A stretch of DNA of 52,571 nucleotides from an uncultured Verrucomicrobiota bacterium. GTDB taxonomy: Bacteria; Verrucomicrobiota; Verrucomicrobiia; Limisphaerales; UBA9464. The DNA lies in NCBI GenBank assembly GCA_903864375.1, contig CAIPFS010000043.1, positions 1 through 52,571 of the forward strand. The letters are read 5' to 3'. The position numbers and the translations under genes were made by a program. The notes under the pieces were generated by a model. It did no database searches, was not told the DNA's origin, and was given only the letters and a program-made list of their open reading frames with translations. Shown here piece after piece: positions 25,300 to 33,449 of the stretch (positions within the stretch are counted from its first letter, which is position 1; each line of letters begins with the position of its first letter).

Positions 25300-26804
25300 G
25301 ATCCGGTGTGCCTTCATTGAGCGGTCCGCTATCGAACCGGCGACGGTTTTTATCGGATGCCGGACTGGGGCTCGGTGCCATCGCCCTGACCCAGCTTCTC
25401 TCCCGGCAGGGCCTGCTCGCGGCCACCGTGTCAGGCAAGGACCCGTTGCGACCGGCCATTGCCCCGGGTCAGCCTTATGCCCCTCGCACCACGCATTTTG
25501 CGCCCCGCGCCACCAACGTCCTGGTGATTTTCTGCAGCGGTGCGTGCAGCCAGCTCGACACGTTCGACTACAAACCGGAGCTGATTCGGCGCCATGGTCA
25601 GGCGATGCCGGGCCGCGAAAAGCTGATCACGTTTCAAGGCGAACAGGGGGCCCTCACCCGGAGCCCGTGGGAATTCCGTCCGCGCGGTCAAAGCGGCAAA
25701 ATGATTTCCGATTTGGTGCCACACATCGGTGCGCTGGCCGATGATCTCTGCTTCATCCACTCGATGAAGGGGAAAACCAACACCCATGGTCCGGGAGAAA
25801 ACTACATGTCGACCGGCAACACCCTCGACGGTTTTCCCAGCCTTGGCTCGTGGGCGACGTATGCCCTGGGAAGCGAGGACCAGAGCCTGCCCGCCTATGT
25901 CGCCATTCCCGATCCGCGCGGAAAACCTCAAAACAGCGTCAACAACTGGGCTCCCGGGTTTCTGCCGGCGGCCTTTCAAGGAACAGAATTCAACGCCACC
26001 CATCCCATCCGCAATCTGGCCCGCCCAGAGGCCCTCAGCAACGCAACGGACCAGGCGACCCGGCATTTCCTTCAGCAGTTGAATGAACGCCATGCCAGCC
26101 AGTATCCGGGGGACAGTCAGCTGGCCGCGCGAATCGCCAGCTATGAACTGGCAGCCAGGATGCAGCTGACCGTCCCCGAGGTAGCCGATCTATCCACCGA
26201 ACCGGAACACATCCTGAGGCTTTACGGGGCCGACGAGTCTGGCACGAAAATCAAGGACCTCCGGGCAGCCTTCGCCCGCAACTGCATTCTGGCCCGTCGC
26301 CTGGTCGAAAAGGGCGTGCGCTTTGTGCAGGTCTTCAACGGGGCTTACCAAACCGGCGGCGAAGGGGTCAGCAACTGGGATGGCCACAAGGACCTTTTGG
26401 GGCAATACAGCGTCCACGGCCCGGTCCTGGACAAGCCGACGGCAGGCCTCTTGATTGACCTGAAACAACGGGGGTTGCTGGAAACCACCCTGGTGGTCTG
26501 GTGCACCGAGTTTGGTCGGATGCCAACGTTCCAAAAAGGGTCCCAGGGCCGGGACCACAACCCGGATGGGTTCACCTGCTGGCTGGCGGGTGCGGGAGTG
26601 AAAGCCGGTTTCAGCCACGGGGCGACCGACGAGTTCGGCTACAAATCGGTGGAGGACGTGGTGACCGTGCACGATCTGCATGCCACCATCCTGCATCTCC
26701 TCGGTCTCGACCACGAACGGCTGACGTACTACCACAACGGCATCGAGCGTCGACTCACCGACGTGGATGGCGACGTGGTGAAGCCCATCCTGAAGTCCGT
26801 CTGA
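25296..26804 (+). CDS. DUF1501 family protein, Tat-exported, sulfatase-like fold
   Basis: This 502-residue partner of the upstream gene starts inside its stop (ATGA). The N-terminus has a twin-arginine type signal, NRRRFLSDAGLGLGAIALTQ, suggesting folded export. The DUF1501 landmarks are NVLVIFCSGACSQLDTFDYK, HTHGPGENYMSTGNT-like text near 165, LVVWCTEFGRMP, GRDHNPDGFTCWLAGAGVK and the end VHDLHATILHLLGLDH, as in alkaline-phosphatase/sulfatase-superfamily proteins. The catalytic role of the family is unproven. With the DUF1549/1553 protein it forms the pair typical of PVC bacteria. It converges on lpxA across 60 bases. Confidence 0.88.
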   Translation: MRSGVPSLSGPLSNRRRFLSDAGLGLGAIALTQLLSRQGLLAATVSGKDPLRPAIAPGQPYAPRTTHFAPRATNVLVIFCSGACSQLDTFDYKPELIRRHGQAMPGREKLITFQGEQGALTRSPWEFRPRGQSGKMISDLVPHIGALADDLCFIHSMKGKTNTHGPGENYMSTGNTLDGFPSLGSWATYALGSEDQSLPAYVAIPDPRGKPQNSVNNWAPGFLPAAFQGTEFNATHPIRNLARPEALSNATDQATRHFLQQLNERHASQYPGDSQLAARIASYELAARMQLTVPEVADLSTEPEHILRLYGADESGTKIKDLRAAFARNCILARRLVEKGVRFVQVFNGAYQTGGEGVSNWDGHKDLLGQYSVHGPVLDKPTAGLLIDLKQRGLLETTLVVWCTEFGRMPTFQKGSQGRDHNPDGFTCWLAGAGVKAGFSHGATDEFGYKSVEDVVTVHDLHATILHLLGLDHERLTYYHNGIERRLTDVDGDVVKPILKSV

Positions 26805-26864
26805 AACAGGAGTAGCGGGCCATCCTCATCCTGCTGATGCCCGACACACACCCACCCGGGGAAC

Positions 26865-27638
26865 CTACTTTGAGATACCCCGTTCGGTGGTCCGGATAAA
26901 TTGCAGTAAATGCTCCAGAGCGGGTGACGGCGGCAATTCCCCGGCGGCCTTGACCAGCGCATTGCTGGTGGTCAGTCCCTCCTTGAAAAATATTTTGAAG
27001 GCACTGATCAAGGTCTTGATCGTTTCCGGAGGAAACCCGTTGCGCTCCAGCCCGACCTTGTTGATGAAACGGGTCTCCGCCGGATTGCCATCGGCCATCA
27101 TGTACGGCGGCACATCCTGGACCACCTTGGAACAGCCGCCGATCATCGCGAACGAGCCAATCCGACAAAACTGATGCACGGCCGCCAGTCCACCGATGAC
27201 CGCATGGTCGCCCACATCGACATGTCCGGCCAGGGTCGCCACGTTCGACATGATGACGTGATGGCCGACCGTCACATCGTGGGCCAGATGGACATAAGCG
27301 AGGAAATGGTTGTCGGAACCGACCCGCGTGATTCCGCCGTCCGACGTGGCGCTATGAACGGTGACATACTCCCGGAAGACATTGCGGTCACCGATTTCCA
27401 CCCGGGTGAGGCCGCCCTTCCATTTGAGATCCTGGGTCTTGAGACCGAGGCAGGCAAAAGGGAATACCTCGTTGTCGGATCCGAGGGAGGTGTTCCCGTC
27501 GATGACGACGTGGCTGTGGAGACGGCACCGGTCGCCGAGCCGGACACCGGCACCGACGACGCAATAGGGACCTATCCAGCAGTCCTCACCGAGGACGGCT
27601 TCCGGATGAAGGATGGCGGTGGGATGAAGGGTGGACAT
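26865..27638 (-). CDS. lpxA: Acyl-[ACP]-UDP-N-acetylglucosamine O-acyltransferase, LpxA
   Basis: The 257-residue protein is built of hexapeptide repeats (left-handed beta-helix, about 1-185) and a helical C-terminal domain. VHLAHDVTVG includes His120, aligned with the catalytic His125 of E. coli LpxA, followed by SNVATLAGHV and GGLAAVHQFCRIG. YMMADGNPAE and the later FPPETIKTL match the family. It performs the first step of lipid A synthesis, moving a 3-hydroxyacyl chain to UDP-GlcNAc in the cytosol. Its start lies two bases after the LpxC-FabZ stop, so it is certainly in the same operon. Confidence 0.95.
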   Translation of the reverse strand: MSTLHPTAILHPEAVLGEDCWIGPYCVVGAGVRLGDRCRLHSHVVIDGNTSLGSDNEVFPFACLGLKTQDLKWKGGLTRVEIGDRNVFREYVTVHSATSDGGITRVGSDNHFLAYVHLAHDVTVGHHVIMSNVATLAGHVDVGDHAVIGGLAAVHQFCRIGSFAMIGGCSKVVQDVPPYMMADGNPAETRFINKVGLERNGFPPETIKTLISAFKIFFKEGLTTSNALVKAAGELPPSPALEHLLQFIRTTERGISK

Positions 27639-27640
27639 GG

Positions 27641-29035
27641 TCAGCGGTCCACCAGCATGAAGGTGACATTGGCCTCGCTGACGACCTCTCCGTCGACCGA
27701 GCAGACACCCTTGGCCTTGCCGATCTTTCCCCGGTTCTTGGTCATTTCGACGGCGATGATGAGGGTGTCGCCCGGTCGAACCGGTCGACGCCAGCGGACA
27801 TCCTCGGCGGACATGAAATAGGCCAGTTTCCCGATGTTCTCCGCCTGCCGCATCATCAGGATGCCGGCCACCTGGGCAATGGCTTCCAACTGGAGAACGC
27901 CCGGCATGATGGGATGACCGGGGAAATGGCCGTCAAAGAACGGTTCGCCGATGGTCAGATTCTTCATGGCCGTGATCTTGTTGCCATCAATGGCCACCAC
28001 CCGATCGACCATCAGAAAGGGAGGACGATGGGGAAGGATCTTCATCACCCCGATGGTGTCGAGGGTGGTTCCGTCCAGAATCACCGGAGCATTCGTCTCC
28101 GGTTTGGCAACGGGGGCCGCAACCAGTCGGGTCTCGCTTTTGGCGGGTGCCGCCGGTGTTTCGGGGACGGGCGGAGGAGTGAAGGCGTGAGCCGCCTGGA
28201 TGGGCTTGCGCTGCTGGGCCACAATTGCCTTCGCCAGCTCGGTGTTGGCGTGATGGCTCGGTTTGGTGGCGATGACATGGCCGCGAATCGGAACCCCCAC
28301 GAGGGCCAGGTCGCCAATGATGTCGAGAATCTTGTGACGGACGAATTCCTCCCGATACCGCAGTGGTTCGTTGGTCAACACCGCATCATCCCGGATGACA
28401 ATGGCATTCTCGAGACTGCCCCCTTTGATGAGGCCATTCCGATAGAGGTATTCGATTTCCTCAAAGAAACAGAAGGTGCGGGCATGGCTGAGTTCTTTCT
28501 CCCACGATTCCGGGTTGATTTCGACGGAGAAGAACTGGGTGAACCGTCCTCCCTTGTCGGCACTGGTACAGGAAATCTTGAAGCCGTCGTGGGGCAGAAT
28601 GGCCATGTGGGTCTCACCCACGGAAACCTCAAGCGGCGAGGTCACACGATACGGCTCGTAGGTATCCGTCTGGGCGATCACCCCCACTTCCCGAATCAAC
28701 CGGGCAAAATCCCGGGCACTGCCGTCGGCAATCGGCGGCTCATTGGCATCCAGCTCCACAATGGCATTGGTGATGCCTGCTCCTGCAAGCGCCGCGAGCA
28801 CGTGCTCGACGGTGTGGATTTTAACGCTGCCCCGACCCAGGGTGGTCGACCGCTGGGTATCGATGACCAATTCAGCTTTCGCCTCCAGTTCGGGCCGTCC
28901 ATCCAAATCCACCCGCCGGAAGCGAATCCCGCTGTTGGGCTGGGCGGGCAGCAGGTTGAGCTGGACCCGGTTGCCGGAATGAAGGCCGATTCCGGAGTAG
29001 GTCACCGGCTGTTTGAGCGTTTGCTGCGAAGGCAC
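27641..29035 (-). CDS. lpxC/fabZ: Fused UDP-3-O-acyl-GlcNAc deacetylase / 3-hydroxyacyl-ACP dehydratase (LpxC-FabZ)
   Basis: The 464-residue protein has two enzymes. LpxC occupies about 1-275: HTVEH at 74-78 (Glu77 catalytic, His78 zinc), RHKILDIIGD at 233-242 (His234 and Asp238 zinc), and the pair HH at 261-262 with the general acid. A Pro/Ala-rich linker spans 280-318. FabZ occupies about 322-464: LPHRPPFLMVDRV, GHFPGHPIMPGVLQLEAIAQ with His370 and Glu384 in the active site. LpxC commits the cell to lipid A synthesis; FabZ dehydrates 3-hydroxyacyl-ACP and competes for the same substrate pool. Fused LpxC-FabZ is known from Bacteroidota and several PVC lineages. It lies just upstream of lpxA. 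Confidence 0.95.
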   Translation of the reverse strand: MPSQQTLKQPVTYSGIGLHSGNRVQLNLLPAQPNSGIRFRRVDLDGRPELEAKAELVIDTQRSTTLGRGSVKIHTVEHVLAALAGAGITNAIVELDANEPPIADGSARDFARLIREVGVIAQTDTYEPYRVTSPLEVSVGETHMAILPHDGFKISCTSADKGGRFTQFFSVEINPESWEKELSHARTFCFFEEIEYLYRNGLIKGGSLENAIVIRDDAVLTNEPLRYREEFVRHKILDIIGDLALVGVPIRGHVIATKPSHHANTELAKAIVAQQRKPIQAAHAFTPPPVPETPAAPAKSETRLVAAPVAKPETNAPVILDGTTLDTIGVMKILPHRPPFLMVDRVVAIDGNKITAMKNLTIGEPFFDGHFPGHPIMPGVLQLEAIAQVAGILMMRQAENIGKLAYFMSAEDVRWRRPVRPGDTLIIAVEMTKNRGKIGKAKGVCSVDGEVVSEANVTFMLVDR

Positions 29036-29151
29036 GGGGGGTTTTTAGCGAAGGGCGACGGATCAGTGCAAGACGGCGTGCGGTTGGTGATACGGTCCCG
29101 GCGACGGCAAATGACCGTCAAAAGATACTCAACCAATTGCTGATGTGATAG

Positions 29152-31953
29152 TTAAAACCAAATCGTGACCTTGATGGACGGTTCAGTCTGTCCCAAAATC
29201 AACCAGCCGTGCTCCGGAATCCATTCGGTTCCAGACAGCTGCGAATAGGAGCGTCCGTCCACCTCGACCCGAGGTTGATGCTGGAGACCGGATACCAACA
29301 GCCACCACGGATGGGCAGGCCAGGCACGGACATCCAACCGCATCCCTGTGCACACCCCCTTGGTGTCATACAATGGGGCCAGCTGGCTTACAGCCCCGGG
29401 TGCGTGGACGCTCACCATCGACCCGGACCCCAAGGCACGTGAGCAAAACGCGGGCTGGCCCAGGTAATCCGCCACACCCGGCAGGAGCGTGGCCGGATTG
29501 ATCGGAACCGGGTTCCGGACCTGAGCCTTGAGATCGAAACTGTCTGGCAACAATCCGATCAGACCCGGATCATCGCGGGTATGGGATTGCCGGACGCCCG
29601 ACCAGGCGATCCCGCGTGCCATCGGATACCAGTCCTTATTCCCTGATACATCAGCCAGGTCCAGCAGCGTCCGGGCATATACCAGGCCGCACCACTGCAC
29701 CGGCAGGCCAATCCAATTGGGGGCCACGTACTCGGTCGCTCCCAGGACGGGTGTGGTGGCGAAATACCCGACTGGATCAAAGCCCGTCGCCTGAAGGCGG
29801 ACGAAGGGAATTCCGGTCCAGGCCCAGTACTCGGCCTCGCGCAGCAGAGCGGGGTCGTTATTGCTAAGAACGGCTCCCAAACGGTAGATATCCGCCAACT
29901 GGGCCGATGCCAGGATATCCGGGGCGTGAAGCGGCACCTCCCAACTTTGGGCACCCCGGGGAACTCCAAATTTCCAGCGATCCAACGTTCGCAGTAACCG
30001 GAGCCCATCCTCGCGCAATCCGGGATCCCCCGTGATGAAGGCCGCCTGCAAGATGGTCTGAATGGGCTTTGAGACCAATCCATTGACCTCCCGTGATCCG
30101 TGGGTCTCGCTCAAGTCCACATGACCGACCGGTGGGGAATAGGCCATCACCCCGTTGGTCCCCAAGCGCTGTACCCATTGACGGGCCTCTTCTTGGAGCG
30201 CCACCAGGTTTTCCGCCACGTGGCCATAGACCAGCGGGATCAGAGGTTGTCGAATATGCCCAATTTGTGATGCATGCCAGGCGTTGACGGGCACCTCCGC
30301 GAGAGCGGCCGACGAGGCCGTGCGCAAGCGGTCCGCAAGTCCCGGTTCATGGACCCGTGTGGACAACCAGTCCATCCAGAGGGCCGCGTCCGCCGCAGGC
30401 TGAGCCCCAAAATTGGAACCGACCGCGTGGCTGAACCGATTGCCGTGCCGCAGGCGACTGTCCAACCAGCCATGGGCTGCGACGTCGAGAAAATCCGTCA
30501 CCGCCGCGCGTTCCTTCGTACCTTCCGCTCTCGGCGGCACATGCCGTCGGACCCAGCCTTGAACCGCGGGAATCACTGTAGTCCCGGTATACTTCGAAAG
30601 GGGCTCGGTTTCAAAAAATGGACCTGGCCTCGCATTGAGAACACCGCTGCCAGCCGATAGCGTCGCCTCCGCCGTCAACCGATCCCCGGTCGCCAAATGC
30701 ACCGGCTCATAGGGCAGTAACGCACCGTCCGGGCGTAGGGACGGTGCACTTCCAGGTGCGATCAGGCCAAGGACTGGTCCCCCGCTGTGCCAGGTACGGT
30801 CGGGAACGTCGAACAGGGCCGCCACGCGGTCATCCACGGTCCAGTCCAGCGACATCCAGACCTTGTCCGAAGCCACGGCCATCAGAGGAAAGGTGATCTT
30901 GGTCGGTTCGGGAACCCGTCGAAGGGCTTGGGGTCCCCTGAGAGTTCGTTCCGAACTGGAGGGTTCGTTCTCGAGGTATTCCACACCGGCGAACAAGGCC
31001 TGATGCGGCTCGGCACCGAAGACCTCCTCGCGGGGATGAATCAACAGCAATGGAGCGAAAAGGATGTCGATCTCCCGCTCGGCCGTCCAAGTGGTCTGAA
31101 CGTCGATCGTGTTGTCTTCCCGTCCAGGCGTGATGAGCTGCTGTAAGGCGAGAGTGCGGCCCGAGGACGTGGAGGCACGCGACTGAAGGGTGATTCCGGA
31201 ACCCGACCGATCGACCGTGGTCTTTTCCAGAGTACCGTTCGGATCCTCCCAGAGCAATTGACCGTTCTCGACCCATCCCCATGGGGCACGGGGGTGACCC
31301 TGGGCAACCAGCTGGCCGTCCCAAAGGAGGACATTCTCCCCCCAGCCACCGAGCTGTTGCCAGGTCAGCCGCCCGGAGCGGACTTCCGCCAGTGGATGGT
31401 TGGTGGCGCCGAGGCGGGGTGGAGTCCGCCAGGCAGGTTCGGCGTAAAGATGCCGCGGGGAACTGACCACGGACCGGACAACGCAACTTCCGCTTTCACC
31501 GGGAGGATCGAAGCGAAGATGAAAACCGGGGCCCAGGGCTGGAGTGGGAACTTTGACCGTGATCCAATTGGTCGTCGAAACGGAAAAGCGGATGGAATCG
31601 GGCTCCCTGGGCCCGTCCTGGAACCAAAAAATCTGTCCGTTTCCGACCTGTGCCGAGCGCAGCGTGACTTCCAGCCAGCCGGTTTGATTTACGGGATAAT
31701 CCCGGGCCGGACCCTGCACAAAGGGATCCGGACCGGTAATTTGAAACTGGAGTCCCTCGGCTGTCGCCGTCAGGACCGCGTCATGCGGGCCTGTCCATTC
31801 CAGGGCCGCCGTCGCGTTGGTCAGCCAGAATGCAGGCCAGATGGTCTCCCCAGCCTTGAGGCGGATTCCGGTGGAGAACAGGCAGCAGACTGCCCCAACG
31901 AGGAGATGGTGCCAGATTCCGGATCTTGAAAAGGGCCTGTAAAGCGGGTCCAT
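29152..31953 (-). CDS. Large secreted protein of unknown function
   Basis: The 933-residue protein begins MDPLYRPFSRSGIWHHLLVG, a plausible signal peptide ending near residue 34. The first half (about 35-480) is beta-rich and Trp/Gly-rich with an N-terminal jelly-roll-like stretch (VNQTGWLEVTLRSAQVGNG). The second half (about 530-860) is mostly helical with repeated Leu/Ala/Trp patterns such as PIQTILQAAFITGDPGLRED and PVQWCGLVYARTLLDLADV, suggesting an alpha/alpha-barrel like those of polysaccharide lyases and glycosidases. The end (about 870-933) is again beta-rich. I recognise no catalytic motif. ATG 31953 is taken as start because it begins the signal peptide. It is divergent from the GntR-ABC operon and downstream of nothing on its own strand. 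Confidence 0.7.
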   Translation of the reverse strand: MDPLYRPFSRSGIWHHLLVGAVCCLFSTGIRLKAGETIWPAFWLTNATAALEWTGPHDAVLTATAEGLQFQITGPDPFVQGPARDYPVNQTGWLEVTLRSAQVGNGQIFWFQDGPREPDSIRFSVSTTNWITVKVPTPALGPGFHLRFDPPGESGSCVVRSVVSSPRHLYAEPAWRTPPRLGATNHPLAEVRSGRLTWQQLGGWGENVLLWDGQLVAQGHPRAPWGWVENGQLLWEDPNGTLEKTTVDRSGSGITLQSRASTSSGRTLALQQLITPGREDNTIDVQTTWTAEREIDILFAPLLLIHPREEVFGAEPHQALFAGVEYLENEPSSSERTLRGPQALRRVPEPTKITFPLMAVASDKVWMSLDWTVDDRVAALFDVPDRTWHSGGPVLGLIAPGSAPSLRPDGALLPYEPVHLATGDRLTAEATLSAGSGVLNARPGPFFETEPLSKYTGTTVIPAVQGWVRRHVPPRAEGTKERAAVTDFLDVAAHGWLDSRLRHGNRFSHAVGSNFGAQPAADAALWMDWLSTRVHEPGLADRLRTASSAALAEVPVNAWHASQIGHIRQPLIPLVYGHVAENLVALQEEARQWVQRLGTNGVMAYSPPVGHVDLSETHGSREVNGLVSKPIQTILQAAFITGDPGLREDGLRLLRTLDRWKFGVPRGAQSWEVPLHAPDILASAQLADIYRLGAVLSNNDPALLREAEYWAWTGIPFVRLQATGFDPVGYFATTPVLGATEYVAPNWIGLPVQWCGLVYARTLLDLADVSGNKDWYPMARGIAWSGVRQSHTRDDPGLIGLLPDSFDLKAQVRNPVPINPATLLPGVADYLGQPAFCSRALGSGSMVSVHAPGAVSQLAPLYDTKGVCTGMRLDVRAWPAHPWWLLVSGLQHQPRVEVDGRSYSQLSGTEWIPEHGWLILGQTEPSIKVTIWF

Positions 31954-32078
31954 GACGTTTTGGACGATGTCCCGAATCCGCCCTTCAACGCAATGGAATG
32001 ACAATGGGTCCCATGGATACCCGTCCAAGCCGCACCTCATCCGACCCAACGGGTTCCACCATGGAAGCTTTTCATCTC

Positions 32079-32107
32079 TTGACTGTCCCACTGTCCTATG
32101 CCAGTTT
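32079..32107 (+). promoter_or_regulatory. Possible promoter and direct-repeat operator before the GntR gene
   Basis: Just upstream of the GntR start (32123) is TTGACT (32079-32084), a good -35 box, with a weak AT-rich region about 18 bases on (AGTTTA). Overlapping it are two direct repeats ACTGTCC (32082-32088 and 32090-32096) separated by one base. YtrA-type regulators usually repress their own operon, so the repeats are a candidate operator. The remaining divergent region (31954-32078) holds nothing else I can name. Confidence 0.3.
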
Positions 32108-32122
32108 AACTTCGTTGTTCCC

Positions 32123-32527
32123 ATGATTGCTCTTCTTAATTTTCGCTCCGGCGTTCCTGTCTATCGCCAGATTGTCGAGCAGGTGAAGGCGGCTGCGGCG
32201 GGCGGGATATTGCGAGGCGGCGATCCGTTGCCGTCCGTCCGGGCACTGGCAGAGGAGCTTCGCATCAACCGGAATACGGCCGCAAAAGCGTATGCGGAGC
32301 TGGAGGCGGAGGGCGTCATCGAGACCCGGGCCGGCAAGGGTTGCTTTCTGAAGACAGGATCACCTTCGCCCCTGCGCCGGAGCGTCCGTGCGGAACGATT
32401 GGCCGAGGCGGTGGATTCGGTGATCGTCCAGGCCCACCACCTTCAAATCCCGCCGGGAGAGCTCACAGAACTTCTGGCGCAGCGTCTTCAACATTTTCAA
32501 CAACAGCAGGCCGATCGTCCTGAATAG
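32123..32527 (+). CDS. GntR family transcriptional regulator, YtrA type
   Basis: The 134-residue protein has a winged-helix DNA-binding domain at about 5-75: VPVYRQIVEQVKAAAAGGIL, LPSVRALAEELRINRNTAAK and AYAELEAEGVIETRAGKG, the GntR signature. A short helical C-terminus (about 85-134) has no effector-binding domain, as in the YtrA subfamily. Those regulators control the ABC transporter genes next to them; here an ATPase and permease follow 13 bases downstream, so it is likely their repressor. ATG 32123 begins the domain directly. The divergent secreted-protein gene shares the 169-base upstream region and could be co-regulated. Confidence 0.88.
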   Translation: MIALLNFRSGVPVYRQIVEQVKAAAAGGILRGGDPLPSVRALAEELRINRNTAAKAYAELEAEGVIETRAGKGCFLKTGSPSPLRRSVRAERLAEAVDSVIVQAHHLQIPPGELTELLAQRLQHFQQQQADRPE

Positions 32528-32540
32528 GGCACCCATCCCC

Positions 32541-33449
32541 ATGAACACGTCACCCGTGATTGACATCCAAAATCTGGTGTACCGGTACGACCGCAGCGAG
32601 GCCGTCAACGGACTCTCCCTTCGCGTGGAACCGGGACAATGCCACGGTTTTTTTGGCCGCAATGGAGCGGGAAAAACCACCACCATCAAATGCCTGTTGA
32701 ACCTGCTGCGCCCTCAATCAGGCAGTGTGAGTGTGTTCGGGCTTTCACCGGGTCGCCATGAGGCCGCTGTCAAAGAACGGCTGGCGTACGTTCCCGACTC
32801 AGTCGCCTTTTATCCCTGGATGACAGTCCGCGACGCCCTCGATTATCAGGCGAGCTTTCGACGGCATTGGAACCGACGGATTGAGACGGAACTGTTGGAT
32901 CGCTTCCAACTCGATCCGACGCTGGCCACCACCGCCCTCAGCAAAGGTCAGCGCACCCAGGTCGCTCTCATCGGAGCCGTCTGTCCTGAACCGGAACTCC
33001 TCGTCCTGGATGAACCAACGTCCGGTCTGGACCCGCTCGTCCGACGGGAATTCATCCAGACGGTGATCGGGGCCTATCAGGATGCAGCCCCCGGTGAACG
33101 AACGGTGCTGGTCTCGACCCATCTGATTTCGGAATTTGAAGGATTGATTGATCGGTTCACCATCGTGGACCACGGGAGGGCCATTTTGACGGCCGATGCC
33201 GACGACGCCCGAAGTCGGTACCGACGGTTGAGGGCGGAATTCGCGCACGATGCACCCGACGCGGGGTCCGTTCCAGGTGCCCGAACCCTGCGTCGTGAGG
33301 GCCGGTGGCTCGAACTGATGGTCAATGGCGAGGCAGAATCCGTCGTGGCCTGGCTTCAAAATGCAAAAGCCCTTCGGGTGGAATCCGAAGCCCTGGCCCT
33401 GGAGGACATTTTCCTCGCCGCCGCTGGATCGAAGGGAGGCCTCCCATGA
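32541..33449 (+). CDS. ABC transporter ATP-binding protein (YtrB-like)
   Basis: The 302-residue ABC ATPase has Walker A GRNGAGKT at 39-46, signature LSKGQ at 133-137, Walker B LLVLDEPT at 153-160 and the switch His in VSTHLISEFEGL. The signature and downstream region resemble the YtrB/bacitracin-type exporter ATPases. A C-terminal extension of about 75 residues after the nucleotide-binding domain is usual for these. It energises the permease encoded next, overlapping it by ATGA. Regulator, ATPase and permease make a three-gene operon that probably exports a lipid, antibiotic or peptide-like substrate; which one cannot be told. Confidence 0.88.
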   Translation: MNTSPVIDIQNLVYRYDRSEAVNGLSLRVEPGQCHGFFGRNGAGKTTTIKCLLNLLRPQSGSVSVFGLSPGRHEAAVKERLAYVPDSVAFYPWMTVRDALDYQASFRRHWNRRIETELLDRFQLDPTLATTALSKGQRTQVALIGAVCPEPELLVLDEPTSGLDPLVRREFIQTVIGAYQDAAPGERTVLVSTHLISEFEGLIDRFTIVDHGRAILTADADDARSRYRRLRAEFAHDAPDAGSVPGARTLRREGRWLELMVNGEAESVVAWLQNAKALRVESEALALEDIFLAAAGSKGGLP

